Counted from the first letter of the stretch, positions 1 through 11,631 are shown. The stretch: DNA of 64,000 bases from Roridomyces roridus (GCA_029378245.1 JARKIF010000035.1:186001-250000); one strand, 5' to 3'. Numbers and translations are program-made. The notes: generated by a model not told the origin, from the letters alone.

Positions 1-3000
1 GGGCCTTCACCGAAGATACCCAGCGGGTCAACGACTCGGCGTAGGTAGCACCGTCCTGGTACAGAGGCGGGAGGAACGTCGCGAGAAAGTCAAGTAGTGA
101 ACTCGTCGTGCGGTACATGACGGACATGTCGGCTCGTTGCGATCCACTTGAGCTTCCTGCGGCATCCTCAAACATCTTGGCCAGGTCGCTATCCGGTCCA
201 TACAGCGGGTCGAGGTGGACAATCTGAACAATACGTCCAGAGGTCGCGTCTGCATGGGCGCGACGCATACCCTCGTCCCTCAGGGCCGCAACATCATTAC
301 CTGGGGCGGTCCAAAACAGAGGGAAATGATCAATGAACGACAGTTGCACGACCTCCTCCCCCGCCGCTTCCAGCAGCTTGGTGACCATCACGACGACGAC
401 GCTGGACCCCGAGTAGCTTCCCAGGCGATACGGCCCTTTGGGACGCTTTTGCTGGATTTTGCCCAGTAGGAAGGAGGCGAGAGCCGGCAATGGTTGGATT
501 GGGGTGGATTCAAGGATTTGGATGCCCCATAACGTGCCAGAGAAGTTGGCGCGGAGCGCGAGGATCGGCCCGAGGTCGCCAACTATGCCGGGGAAGACGA
601 TCAATGGGACGCCGCCCTCTGAACGGAGTTCCACCACTGTTTCGTCGGATGTGGAACTGAAAATGAAAGGCATGATGCATTCCGGCGCCGTCTGATTAAC
701 CTCCGTCTGCGAGAGAGTTCCTGCAACCAGAGCTTCAAGGAAGGAAGATAGTGCGCAAATGGTGGGCCGCGTGTAGACAAGCTGCTGTGGGATTGCTGCG
801 GCTGCATCTTGGAGCTTGCGCAAACGAAGAGCTTTGGTGAGGTGCAGTCGGAAGACCGTCGCGGTGAGGCTGTCGAATCCTTGCTGGCGTAGATCCATCG
901 TCGGTGAGATGGTCGTGAAATTGCAGACACTGCCTGCAACCTCCACCAACCACGGCTGAATGAATTCCACCGTCCAAACCGTCGGCGCTTCGATCGACTC
1001 CTCGGCGTGTTCCTCCACGGTGTTGTATCTGAGATTTCACTGTCAGTATACACATCACACATAGAGTGAAGGTGCTCACAAGGCATTGATTTCAGCTGTA
1101 TATAACCCAAGAGCCTCCTTCCGCAAAACCGTCCCTTTGCCTGCACGGGGAACTGGTTTGTCACCGGATGTGAAGAGTATCATCTCTTTGAAGATCCGGC
1201 TGAACCCCGGTGCGATGGTGTTGGCTTCCTCGATCACTGGCCTATGCAAATCCATCAGAGTTGTAATGGCATGCTACAATGAACAGACCAAATCCTGTTC
1301 CTGAGCTCAGCCAGCTTTGTCCCATCCTTGAGATCCATTTGTTTCTCGGGAATCAGCTCGATGAGAGCCCCGGTCTGTTGGCGCCCGTGGCCGAAGACGA
1401 CGACGCCCTTGACGCTATGGCCAAGTTAGACCGCGTGCAAGTTGAAGACAGTCGTACGTACAGTGGGCTACCCACAATAATGTTCTCCAACATAGCAGGA
1501 ACGGTCTTCTCCCCGGAACTATGTACGATGGTGTCGTCAAGACGCCCGACGCTGATTTTTTCAGTGAACGAGATCTCTTCGGTTTGAAACACAGGTACCC
1601 ACATTCTCCACAATTCCTTCTTCGTCGGGTGGTTCACACAAAGGTCGGACGTCGCATATCCTTTCACATCGGGCAGATTCAAGACTAGAGGGACATGCTT
1701 CTCCGTGGCCTGCACAGACCTCAGACTCGACCCAAGTCGTAAATACAAGGAAAGACGCACAATAACTTGACACTCAAAGGTACCATCGCCCTGCGGCGCC
1801 CACCTCACCTTGACGCGCTCCGAGATACGGAACCACTCCCAGTCTTTGCGGTCCTCCTTGCGGGGAGATAGTGAGGCGAGTGCACTTGTCTCGGTCGACC
1901 CGTATCCGGTGACGAGGTGCATGCCCGCGTCGGCGTAAGCGTCGCCGACGCGTTGGGGCAGGGGACCACCACCCCAGATCTAAGCCATTGTTAATTCAGC
2001 AAGAGAAGTACACACATTCTTTTTTAACGGGGACATACAATTGAATCCATCGTCTTCAGATACTCAAACGCCTCGACATCGTTGAACCAAGTGACGAGGA
2101 ACGTCGGCACGGTGCTGATGGTTCGCGAATTCGTCCTGCGCGCATGATCGAGGACGTTGTCTGGGGACGCGCTCATGGGCAGAGCCTCCGGCGTGGTGGC
2201 TCGCGGCGGAAACACCGCTACGTGCAAGCCACTCAGCGGCCGCGCAACTTGGATGCTGATCCCGTAGGCGTGGAATGGCGGGAGACCCATCATGGCTGTG
2301 GGCGGGCAGATTTGTGTGCCGGCGTCTGCGGCTGAGACTGTTGGGTTGTGAGAAGGGAGAACCGGGGGAGTAGGTCAGACGTACCACCAATCATATGATT
2401 AAGTGCTCGATAGTTGTAAGGAATTGCCTTGGGGAAACCCGTACTGCCGGAGGAATGAATGTACATGAAGAGGCCGTCGGGATCTGGACGGCCGCTTCCC
2501 TCCGGATACGGCTTGAATCCACATTCCGGGGTTTCTGCGCCGAGATTGGGGTAGACTTCTGCGAGGGACGGAACTTCGTCGATCCTCAGAGCGAATTCGG
2601 GGTCAGCCTCCTTGACGTGTTCCTCAAGTCGAGATAGCAGCGACGCGAGGGTGACACGCGTCGCTATGATATGGTGGCAGGATGACACACGCAACAACTG
2701 GAAGATTGCGGGTGGGGAGTTCCTTGGCGAGATAGGAAATGGCTGCCTGGGGAGTCATGGCGATGTGGAGGGAGCCGAGTAGAGCACGTACAATAAGATT
2801 TGTGGTCATGAGGCCGACAAGGATAGCATTGTAGAGTAGATTATCCGACTCGGCGATGATGGCGACGACTCTACCATCTTGTCCTCGACGATTCGGACGT
2901 AGAAGATGAGCGGCTCGGTGTGTGGCTCGACCGAATTCGAGTTGAGTGATTGTGACTATCTGGTTGGACTCGGCATACACGTAGCAAGGATCGAAAGGAG

Positions 3001-3049
3001 ACTGCTGTAGATTCCTGGAAACGAGGCCGGGGAAAGTCTGAAGCGCCAT
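1..3049 (-). CDS. NRPS-like A-T-TE synthetase (3' end outside the window)
   Basis: The gene would activate a carboxylic acid as an adenylate, load it on a carrier arm and release it through a thioesterase, the architecture of basidiomycete quinone/furanone synthetases such as atromentin synthetase. Seen: HSSGSTGFPK (2428-2457), GLPPFHAYG near 2265-2290, GGGPLP near 1955, YGSTETS near 1900, GYATSDL, VGRLDD and SGEKTVP (about 1500-1560), then PRAGKGTV near 1120. The carrier motif GFDSLTA (860-880) holds the phosphopantetheine serine. A hydrolase domain follows, with GSYSGSS (401-421) as nucleophile elbow, and runs off the left edge. About eight introns of 45-60 bases fit GT-AG. The frames near 2665-2700 do not join through a normal intron, so a frameshift or an odd intron is possible there. 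The A-domain wording (GYATSDL, SGEKTVP) is closer to adenylate-forming reductases, but no NAD-binding reductase domain follows. Substrate unknown. Confidence 0.85.
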
Positions 3050-4526
3050 GGACTCAAGGAAGGAAGCACGGCCACGGCTTCACTGGCGTGAGTACTGAAG
3101 GCGTCACGAGTCCAGGGCTGCCGGCGGCACGATAAAAAAAGCAACTCCGCACCGGGTCTCCGCCCCATCGGAAGGACCAGTGGCAGAAATGTGAGCACTA
3201 GTTCTGAGCGAGGCCAAGATGTCGATGATGAGCGGAGAGGACAAGAGTATGTTGATGGTGATTGGCGAGTGAGCACTGTGATCGGGCAATCAGCGGGCCG
3301 AGTTGGATCAGCGGGCCGAGTTGGAGCCGAGTTCGTCGATTCTGAGAGAAGGTTCATCGGGAAAAGATCACAGTCTGCCTGAGTCTGCCTTGGTTGTTGT
3401 ATGGTGAATTTATTAGCAACTCTGGTAGCCCTAGACATTCTCTACGACTTTGATTTCCGGATGCCATCAATATTCTCTGATGATATCTGAGATTGATCAC
3501 CTCGGTGGATAGCGTTTTGCCGGAAACGGCTTGAAGCCCGAAGCCGGTAGAGCCGGGGTCCGACTTGGCCGGGCCAAGCCAAGCCCAAACCGGGGGCGCA
3601 CCCCGGCCTACGGCTCCGATGGATTAGAGGCTTGTACAGTTGTTGAAGGGATTTCAGTGACCAATCCACGAATTGATGATTGAGCCCGGAGATTGACGAG
3701 CATATCCACAAGCCATCCAGGTCCGGCCAACGCGCGAGGATGCAGGCGGCAGGCCGAGATATTCCACTGGATCCGATCAAGTGGAGCAATGATCCGTCAT
3801 CAATCAATCAATCAGACTGTTCCGGGCGCCGGTCGTCGAAAATATTTGACTCAAGAGTTTGACAGCCCTCGGCCAACGCTCAGTGGCTACTACTGTGGAG
3901 CGCGACCTTCATTAGGAAAGTCGGCGTCATAATCGTCTGTAAACTTTTTTTTTGATCTGCTCCAGAGCTATGCATGCTTAGCATGAAGCACAGAGATGAT
4001 TGTGGCTGTCGATCTCAGGACTCAGGCCTTAAGCTTAAGGCTCAGGAGCGAACATCCGCGAGTCTTGCATTGGTCTTGCCGACGTCGACTGTGACGCAAG
4101 TCATGCAACCACCCGCGGCCCATCCGATGCAGCTGCGGAGGACAGAAGCTGTCGAAACACATGGAATCGTGGAGCGCTCTACAGAGGCACGCGGATGGTG
4201 CATATCAACAAAAACTGATTTAAAAAAAGAGGAGCTATCGGCGCACTAGCGAATGACCTATCTGAAGTCGAACCAAGACCTTCTGACATTGCCCAATCAC
4301 CGCAATGGCATCTGAACAAATGTCAACCACAAGCTGTTCAAGTGGCTTGAACGAACCGGTACTTGCCTGGTGCAACCAATGTACAACCTTATTTGAATGG
4401 TTGAATACAACGCCTTTGAGTTAGAGGCTCGGAACCGTTAAGTACGCTTCAGCACGAATACCTTCACAAAATTGCGTCGGTCTTGACTCCTTTGTATGTG
4501 CAGTTATCCTTATTTCAAAAGCTGCA
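3050..4526. other. Intergenic stretch with repeat fragments
   Basis: I see no gene. Bases about 3405-3490 match, in inverted orientation, bases about 9281-9380 (a shared stretch containing the words for a walk through 'gcaactct..tagccct.gacattctcta'). Bases 3645-3690 match 9150-9205 in direct orientation. These are pieces of a dispersed repeat that recurs around 9 kb. The rest is upstream sequence of the synthetase. Confidence 0.5.
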
Positions 4527-5171
4527 CTAAGCCCTATCCACCACACCTGGATCCGAACCAGGACGCGATGAGATGATCCTCGCGCCGATGATTGGGAGCC
4601 ATCGCGGTAATCTTGAAAAGCGCAGCGGCCACATCTTCTGAGTTGGGGCGACGGGTCGGGGGACGTTGTCCTTCACAGAAGACGTGGAGGCGCCCGGGGA
4701 GGGGACGCCGCTCGATGCGGCGCCGGCGGCAATGGTGGACAAGTCGATCGTCGCGTTCAAGTCTGACTGCTCCGACGAACCCAAGCCCTGGACCTCGAGG
4801 TCGACCGTGGCACGTGTGTTGCTAGCATACACATACCATACCCAGACCCGCAGTCAGCAATCAACACCAAATCAATCAAGAGACGGTGGCACGCACGGAG
4901 CTCTAACCCCCGCGGCCCCGCCTTATTCCCCCCCACGATACTTGTCCGCAATCTCCGGCGCGAAATACAAGACTGTATATATACGCCCCTTGTCATCCTT
5001 GAATTCCGGGTCGGACGACAAGCCGTTGTGTTCACGATGTTCAAGGTGAGCGATGGCGTGTGGAACCGCCTCGCGACAAATCTGCGCCATCTGCGCTTCG
5101 GTCTCTTGGCTCACGGCAGGGGGTGTTTCTGTGGCTGCTGGGCGTAGTGGAGCGGTAGGACGCGGTGGCAT
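4527..5171 (-). pseudogene. Truncated copy of the unknown gene at 13.3-14.2 kb
   Basis: This is a paralogue of the two-exon gene at 13329-14170. The shared core is HAIAHLEHRE..GLSSDPE followed by APEIADKYRG, from the ATG at 5171. In the intact copy the frame continues through GENEKGARA into a splice donor. Here a base change in a G-run puts TAA at 4923-4925 directly after the core, about 25 bases before the conserved donor (GTGCGT, 4896-4891). The acceptor (TAG at 4822-4824) and the second exon, with ATVDLEVQGLGS, are still recognisable down to 4527. It could be expressed as an 82-residue protein, but a decaying duplicate is simpler. Function unknown in both copies. Confidence 0.6.
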
Positions 5172-5234
5172 GTTGGGTGGTTGTCGAAAGAAGAGAGTGA
5201 GAATGGTACGTGCGGCAATCACGAGACAAGCAGT

Positions 5235-5345
5235 GGAACGCAACTCACCTACTCTTCCTCCCCGTCCCCTGTCTTCCTCACCCCGGCGAGTCACCCGCCC
5301 GCTGCGACCGGCCGCGCTCGCCCTCCGATTCTGCCCTCATCGAAG
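5235..5345 (-). pseudogene. Fragment of the last exon of the ubiquitin-protease-like gene
   Basis: Bases here align with about 14320-14440, the last coding exon and stop region of the ubiquitin-protease-like gene. It keeps the same order relative to the truncated unknown gene on its left as in the intact locus. The copied block therefore spanned the unknown gene plus the tail of its neighbour and then stops. Immediately to the right lies the 3' end of an unrelated paralogue family. Confidence 0.6.
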
Positions 5346-5514
5346 ACGCGGTACTTTCACTTTCCACTTTGGCTTGGGCGTGGAGGAATTAGATTACAAG
5401 GATAGTGGGATACATAAAAGGATGAGAAAAATCTGCACAGACACGACGACATTCAAGCCGGTTGGTGGTGCGAGATTGTCCTCCAGATCGCACCACGGGA
5501 CATGGATGCCTGCT

Positions 5515-8226
5515 TCATTGAAATCGGTCGTGTGTTCGTTGGGCAGACCACTCACTGGAGTCTAGATCATCCTCGTCTTCCTCCACCAGACACATTTTCG
5601 GAGGTTCCAGAAGTTTGGGACTCGCGAAATCTAATACGAACGTCAGCTACAACATCCGTGAACCAAAACAAGTCAAACAGACCCGCACGGTCCGAACAAA
5701 CATCCAGCCGCGGATACTCCGTCTCACAATCATGCGGATCGAAATAATTCGACCTCTGAAACTCGGCGATGCCCCCATACACACTCTCATCCCAAAACTT
5801 ACCCCACACCTCAATCTCCGCACGGATAGCAGGAAATCCCAAACTCTGCGCTTCCTCGACTGTCAGACGGTCGTTTCCTGTGGCGTCGAATGACCAGTAG
5901 ACCGGTGGTGCGTCGAGCCGGACTCGGAATGATGCAGGTCCGTCGTCGCGTATAGTAGATAGCGGGCAGAGAAAAAGGTATCCGGACGGCATGTTTGTGA
6001 CGTCGCCCGAAAGTTCTACCCATAGGTTCAGAACGTCGGTCAGAACTGGAAAGAAGAAAATGAATACACTGAGAAGACTGGGATTCTCTTTGTGTGCTTA
6101 CAATAATCTTCAAAGCCAGACGTGATGTTGTGTGAATCGAAGATTTCGTTGGCGTGCGCAAGCCAGGAGCGTGCGTAACGAGGCTCCACACTGATTCGCC
6201 GGCGATAGAAGTAATCCACTTGGGCCGAATCGACACTGTTGGTTTGCATCAATGCCCCCGCCAACATGCAGTTACAGACAGACCGTGTCCAGCCGTTTTC
6301 CAGGAGCACGATGGTTGTTCCGTTCGTTACGCTACAAGTATTATGAGTACGAACCACGGAAGATCGCAGGCGACGTACAGAGTGTCCATGCCAGGTCCCC
6401 ACAGTTTCGGTTCCTGCCATCCGTGATCGCGCACCTCGACTTGCGGGAAGAAACCAATTCGTTCCCCAAAATCCTCGTATTTAGACCCTGCAGGCATATA
6501 ACTTATGGACCCCACACGAATCTCTGTTGTACTCGGACCAGAGAACTGTCCGAATCGACACAGATACCAAAAGCATATGGTGTGGTAGTCTTGGTGGGGT
6601 AAAGAGGATATTATTTCAGACGTCCGAGGGGGCCGCAAGTGTTCTAGACGACGCTGTGGACGCACGTCGGCGAGGTATAGTGGGACGTAGGAGGTGGCTT
6701 CGGAGAGGTCGAGGCAGAGGCTGAGCGATCCCGGACGTAGCCATAATGTATAATCGGTCCAGTGCTGGGCGATGAGGGAGATGGGCAAGGAATACTGCGC
6801 GTGCGATTTGCGTACCAGGTGTCTTTTGTGCACATCTGCCAGATATTGGTCGACCTCCTGTCGTCGAATGAGCTAGACGGTCCCGAAACCCGGAGACTAA
6901 TGTTTGCACCTTGAACTCGGTAGTCTACCCGAGCAAGAATTGAGTTTTTGTTACAGTGAGGAAACTGCAACACACCATACACGCCCAGACATACACCGAC
7001 AAAAAGTGGGAACTTCCGAAGGTCTGCAGAACCTCCTTGTACGGCACCATTTCTGTAAGACAGCTGAAGGCGCTGTGAAATCCGATCTGCGGATAACGTA
7101 CCACCATGGAAAACCGCTGCTCTCAAGCCGGAATGAACCACACCAAACAACTGGGCGATATTGGGATGTCTGGAACCAAAACATGAGTCCCGTGCCAGTG
7201 GGAGAAAGGGAGATAGCTGTACCGTATTTGCGAATAGCGCGAGACTTCCTCTCGCCATTGCTATTGCATGCGAATTGGCACGTCCAGAGCCTCGGGGAGA
7301 CCGTACACCCACCTGCTCGGCGTCCTCGCCTTGGTATGTCATTGCCGTCATCCGAGATCCCCGAAGTTCGGTGGAGAAGATTCTTTTGACCCCGCGGCAG
7401 CCATATCGGCGGCGAGCAATCTCGTGGGATAGATAGAGGTCTCCGAGTGGAATCGCCTGAAATTCTGGGTAGATTGAGGGTCAGCGCTCGAGCGGTCAGC
7501 GACAACTGATGAAGCACAGTAGACGAACCCGGAAACGGCTGGGGTTCCCGATAGACATGGTTACTACTTGTGAACGTCCCGCCCTTGATGACGAAATGGC
7601 TTAGGGTGTGGTTTTTAACTCTGGTTTATTAACCGGTTTATTAACAGGTGTTTATAAACGTGGTTTATAAATGTTCGGAGGAAAAGGTCGGTTTATAAAT
7701 GCAATTACATAATACAGTCGGCGCGAAGTGCATCTTTTCGCAGTCCATTCAGACCAAGTAAATGATGAAATTGGATGAACATTGCCACCAACCTTATGTG
7801 TGCATCATATTGTGGGTCAAACGAGGTTTGATCCAGGCCTGATCACCGTCTGATGTGCTCGTTGATGCGCACAGTGCCCACCGAGGGTTGATTGCATACA
7901 GGATAAGGTTTGAATGTACACAGGGAAATGCAGGAGGGGGTAGGAGGGGGTGGGGGCGAAAAATTCCTCTCTGGGGCCTTTTTTAGGCCTGGTTTATTAA
8001 CCGCTTTATAAACAGCCCGGTTTGCAAACCAGGTTTGTAAACCAGTTTTTAATGCTCCAGGAATTAAAAACCACACCCTAAAATGGCTTGCGAATGGAAA
8101 AATTCCGCCGGTGTGGCTCGGCGATCCAATGCCACGATCCACGAGCTGAGCAGCGGGCACCTCCTCTTGCGGTGTCGGCGTGGTCGTTTCCAGACCCACA
8201 GGCTCCAGTGAAGCTCCATTGCCCAT
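5515..8226 (-). pseudogene. Uncharacterised Agaricomycete family protein, copy 1, split by a MITE
   Basis: Multi-exon gene starting MGNGASLEPVG at 8226 and ending at TGA 5515-5517. Seen in order: a Thr/Pro-rich head; GGTFTS; an IPLGDLY block; YQGEDAEQ; WREEVSRYSQIRHPNIAQLFG; MVPYKEVLQTF; DYTLWLRPGSLSLCLDLSEA; SWLAHANEIF; and near the end PSGYLFLCP, VYWSFDATG and VWGKFWDESVYGGI. I know this pattern from a family heavily expanded in mushrooms, sometimes labelled kinase-like, with no tested function. About ten GT-AG introns keep one frame. The first exon is broken between PFAS and FVIKGG by a 479-bp element (7602-8080). Without that element the frame would be intact, which points to a recent insertion. 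Two paralogues lie at 37727-39769 and 42974-45281. Confidence 0.7.
7602..8080. mobile_element. hAT-type MITE with 8-bp target duplication
   Basis: The 479-bp element has 17-bp perfect terminal inverted repeats (TAGGGTGTGGTTTTTAA at 7602-7618 and its complement at 8064-8080). It is flanked by an 8-bp direct repeat AAATGGCT (7594-7601 and 8081-8088). Both paralogues show the empty site. Eight-base target duplications and a TAGGG-type end are the marks of the hAT superfamily. It has no coding capacity; the interior is A/T-rich and full of short TTTATAAAC and TTATTAACC words in both orientations. Confidence 0.9.
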
Positions 8227-8734
8227 GAAGAATCGCCGGGGCGGTGGTTTGAGAGAAGAGCCGCCGATGTGGTGTTGTTTGGGCAGTGTTTTGACGTGAC
8301 ACGGAAGCGCGGATCAAACGATCAAACCCGTCTTGCTCCCCACCACCATCTGCGACCAGTTTTTCGTCCGAGCTGCAGAGTTTCGAGCTCCGGCTTTCGA
8401 GGACCTCGCCACCAAACACGCCCTTGCCTCCGAGTCAGTGTACCTGGGCATCTGCCGACAGTACATTCGGACGCCGCTTCCGGGCCGGGGTGGCACCTTC
8501 CCTGATCTTCATTCCATGCATGGAACTTCTTCCGTATCGTCCCTCTGAAAAGGCGCCCAGCAACAACCTTCAACATCACTTCATGTCTGTCGGACCTCGG
8601 ACCCACCTTCTAGATCTGGCGCTCCTTATAGGCGGCTTCCTTGAATCAGTTGTCGGGACTGGGAGATATCGAGATGGGACACCGCATCCGTTGGTTCACT
8701 GCGCGTGTCTCATCCTGGCGCTGACTGATACAAC

Positions 8735-8885
8735 GCCAACAGACTCTGACCCGGTCGAATACTTCCATCGTCGGTGAAACCTGAGCGCGGAGCCTCGTTA
8801 CGCACGCTCCCCGGCTAAGGCACGCCAACGAAACCTTCCACTCGAAAAAGATGGCATCCAGTTTTGATTACTATTGTAAGCACCA
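8735..8885 (+). pseudogene. Fragment of the paralogue family, opposite orientation
   Basis: The plus strand reads DPVEYFHRR, then SAEPRYARS, then HANETFHSKKM and DYYCKH. This corresponds to the conserved block VDYFYRR..EPRYARSWLAHANEIF of the paralogue family on its other strand, with stops and small indels between. A matching remnant lies at 40606-40685, also upstream of a family member, so the pair was duplicated together. Confidence 0.55.
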
Positions 8886-10451
8886 AAAGTGTCAATGCTT
8901 GATGTTGCACCTGTAGATCCCAATAAATGACAGTCACCACTGTTGTACATACCCCCTATCGACAACAGTGGTGACTGTCGGTTTTGCGGATTTAGGCTTC
9001 CACGAAATTTTCCATGGGATATGGCTCCACGAAGTCCATGGATTTGAGGGACCAAGGCATTCGAAAACCAAGTGGTGGATTTGGCAGTCATCAGTCCATG
9101 GAATGGCTTGTGTATCCACCAATCCAACAAGTAAATAGGTCATACAATCGTTAAAGGGATTTCACAGTGACCAATCCATGAATTAATGATCGAACCTACT
9201 AATCCAAGTAGTCCATGGGATCTGACCTGCAAACACAAAACAACTCACCAATCCACGGAATCCATGGAGTTCAGCCTTCTCAGGTATCATCATACAACAT
9301 TGATGGTTGATGGCATCAAAAACGAAAGTGGTAGAGAATGTCCAGGGCTACTAGAGTTGTAATGAACTTGCTACTGGGAATGTCCCCATCACTCCCAATC
9401 ACTTGTTTTGCCAGCTAAGCTCTGTTTCAGGAGGCCATGGAATATTTAGACATACTGCAAATGCTCCTTAAACATCCTCTTATCTTATGGATCAGGTTTG
9501 GTTGGTACCCACTATGTACCCATATACACCCAGCATCAGTGTCATTCTACTGTGTTTGTCCCAGCTTGGCCACTACTCCCAAGTCCCAGAAAGGAAATTC
9601 TCCGGTTTTTCACTCATCCTTTGTACACTGAGGGTGTTTCTGTATCATTTAAACCCCTCAGGATCTGCCTTGATATGCTAGGCATGGTATAGGATGCTAT
9701 TGGGTGCAGAGGAAGGCTTGAGCCTGCCTATAATAGCCACACAAGCTGATCTTTTTTGAAACCATAATATCATGTCAAGATAGGTTTCCCAGTTTCCCTT
9801 CCTAAGTTCAGATTGGTAGGGGAGGTACATACACACACCATTGATACAATATGTCTTGCCTGAGAGTGATACTAAGGGCATTTCAGAGGCCATGATCTCC
9901 AAGCTGATGATGGTGTATGAGGCCAGTCTCACACCACAGGCGTTGATCTCTTTATCCAAAAGGTATATTGGCATCATGGAGAGACTCTGGGGTAGGTTAA
10001 TACTCTTACCTGGAAGACCAAGGCAATGTTTAACTCCAACATACCCCATTTTCATGTTTGTGGCATTCCTCCTTATCCCTGGCCAAGGTACTCATACAAC
10101 CAGGGTGGGGGACCATCCTGACGCTCAAATATTAGTTTGAAGCCAGAATACTCATCAAGAGCACCTCAGAAAGCTGAGATGTGTACATGATCAAATTTGG
10201 ATCATTCCTTTGATATTGATTCCCAGGGTGAGTTTCAGCTTCTGGGGATATGAGAAATGGATTCCCCTTCAAAATCTGGTCCAGAATATGTCTTCACTAT
10301 CTCAGATTGACCCAGATTTACATGTGGAATGGTTGGACCCGAGAGCAACTTGAGTAGCATTTATGAACAGTGGTGTGTTCACGATGAAAATGTTCAAATG
10401 TTCATAACTCAACAACCAAGGAGTCAATCCATACAAAATTATATATATTCT
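8886..10451. other. Repeat-rich, A/T-rich stretch without a recognised gene
   Basis: It contains a perfect 18-bp inverted repeat (8929-8946 / 8962-8979), copies of the dispersed repeat also seen at 3.4-3.7 kb (9150-9205 and 9281-9380), and an A/T-rich tract of about 900 bases. In that tract an open frame of 125 codons on the minus strand (9678-10055) has no family I recognise. The composition differs clearly from the neighbouring G/C-rich genes and suggests an old transposon. Confidence 0.4.
8929..8979. repeat. Perfect 18-bp inverted repeat
   Basis: Arms GACAGTCACCACTGTTGT and its exact complement are separated by 15 bases. It lies in a non-coding repeat region next to a broken gene fragment. 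Confidence 0.8.
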
Positions 10452-10613
10452 GAAACACGCAACAGGATCGACGTAGAAGACAAGGCAGCGGACGACAAGA
10501 TACATAAAAGCAAATGAGGGCAATAGAGTAAAGACAATTTCAAAAGTCCGTGAACCAATTTCCGATGAACGATTTCCTTCCCAGGTATGTGCCAAACATG
10601 CTGAACACACCAC

Positions 10614-11059
10614 TCAAAGAGTGACGGGGATGCAGTTAATGGCGATGGCGTTGTTCCACTCGGCATCGGGAGCGTCGCAAGTGACGGTGGTGCCGCCGCT
10701 GTAAGTTAATAATATCTCGAGTCAGCCCGAGCTTCGTGATTCGTGAGGGAGGAAGGAAACTAACCAGTTGTTGCCAATGACCGTGATGGGGGAGCAGCTC
10801 AAGCCGACGGGGACGGTGAGTCCGTTGAGGTCGATGCCGAGGAGGGCGAGAACAGCGGACGCGGCCGAAGTATCGCTCGATTGGACGCTTTCGCAGCACT
10901 GGTCCGAGGTCGGCGGCGGGACCGAGGAGATCGTGGTAGTCCACGGGCTGGCGGCAGCAAGGGTCTGGGTGGAAATTAGTATTACAACACAGCTGTACGA
11001 GTAGTGGGACCCCGTACAATGAGCACCGAGGTGACAACGATGGAGAGCTTGGAGAACAT
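10614..11059 (-). CDS. Class I-type hydrophobin, copy 1
   Basis: Hydrophobins are small secreted proteins that self-assemble into amphipathic films on hyphae and fruit bodies. Exons 11018-11059, 10765-10964 and 10614-10698 give 108 residues, with GT-AG introns of 53 and 66 bases. A signal peptide starts MFSKLSIV and ends near LAAAS. The mature part has DQCC, then VPVGLSCSPITVIGNNC, then VTCDAPDAEW and INCIPVTL. That is six cysteines: the usual first cysteine and one of the second CC pair are absent. The start is fixed by identical first exons in all four copies and by a TATA box about 65 bases upstream. Three paralogues lie in this window. Confidence 0.9.
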
Positions 11060-11123
11060 GTCTGTTTGAGAGCTTGAACGGTTGGTTGTGTTCGAGTGAG
11101 GATTGAGGCGACGGGTGTGTGGC

Positions 11124-11130
11124 TTTTATA
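11124..11130 (-). promoter_or_regulatory. TATA box of hydrophobin copy 1
   Basis: TATAAAA on the minus strand, 65 bases upstream of the start codon and at the same distance in copies 2 and 3. Confidence 0.7.
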
Positions 11131-11601
11131 GGTTTCAGACCACGCGGAGGCCCAAAGAGAGTCGTGATGTTGCGTCAGGAGATGAGCAGCATGACGACTT
11201 GCTTCAAAACAAGGAGTGGAGCCGTCCTGAAGAAAAAATGTCTAAGTTTTACGCATCTCACCTGGTCCGCCGTGTTGTGCGAGGGACGCGGTCCCTCGAT
11301 TGTCTCCGGGCAGTCGGGAAGGGTGGAGCAGTGGAGCGCTGTGGCATGAATTCGACGGCGATGAGCTCAGAGCTGTCGGGACTCGGAACTGAGGAATATA
11401 AACAAGATCTTAGAGCGGCGATTTGGTTTCTCAACCGGGTAGTTTTGAACCTGGAAGTGATTTTGAAATTGATGGGTTGGCAAAGTCTAAAGTTACTACA
11501 AGGCCTGCGGCGCAGGTTTGTTGAGCTATCCATGATGATGGCTGGCGACTACACAGGAGAAAATCCACTCACAACTGCGCGGGGAACATGAATCGACTGA
11601 A

Positions 11602-11631
11602 GACCATATGGACTCTGTAAGTCATATGGTC
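11602..11631. promoter_or_regulatory. Conserved inverted repeat upstream of hydrophobin copy 1
   Basis: GACCATATG, 12 bases, then CATATGGTC, about 540 bases upstream of the start codon. It is kept in hydrophobin copies 2 and 3. It could be a regulator site or simply carried along in the duplicated block. Confidence 0.4.

Noticed and set aside
4527..5171. Loss of the splice acceptor in the truncated unknown gene
   Set aside because: A first reading compared the wrong AG. The true acceptor (TAG at 4822-4824) is intact in both copies; the lesion is the early TAA.
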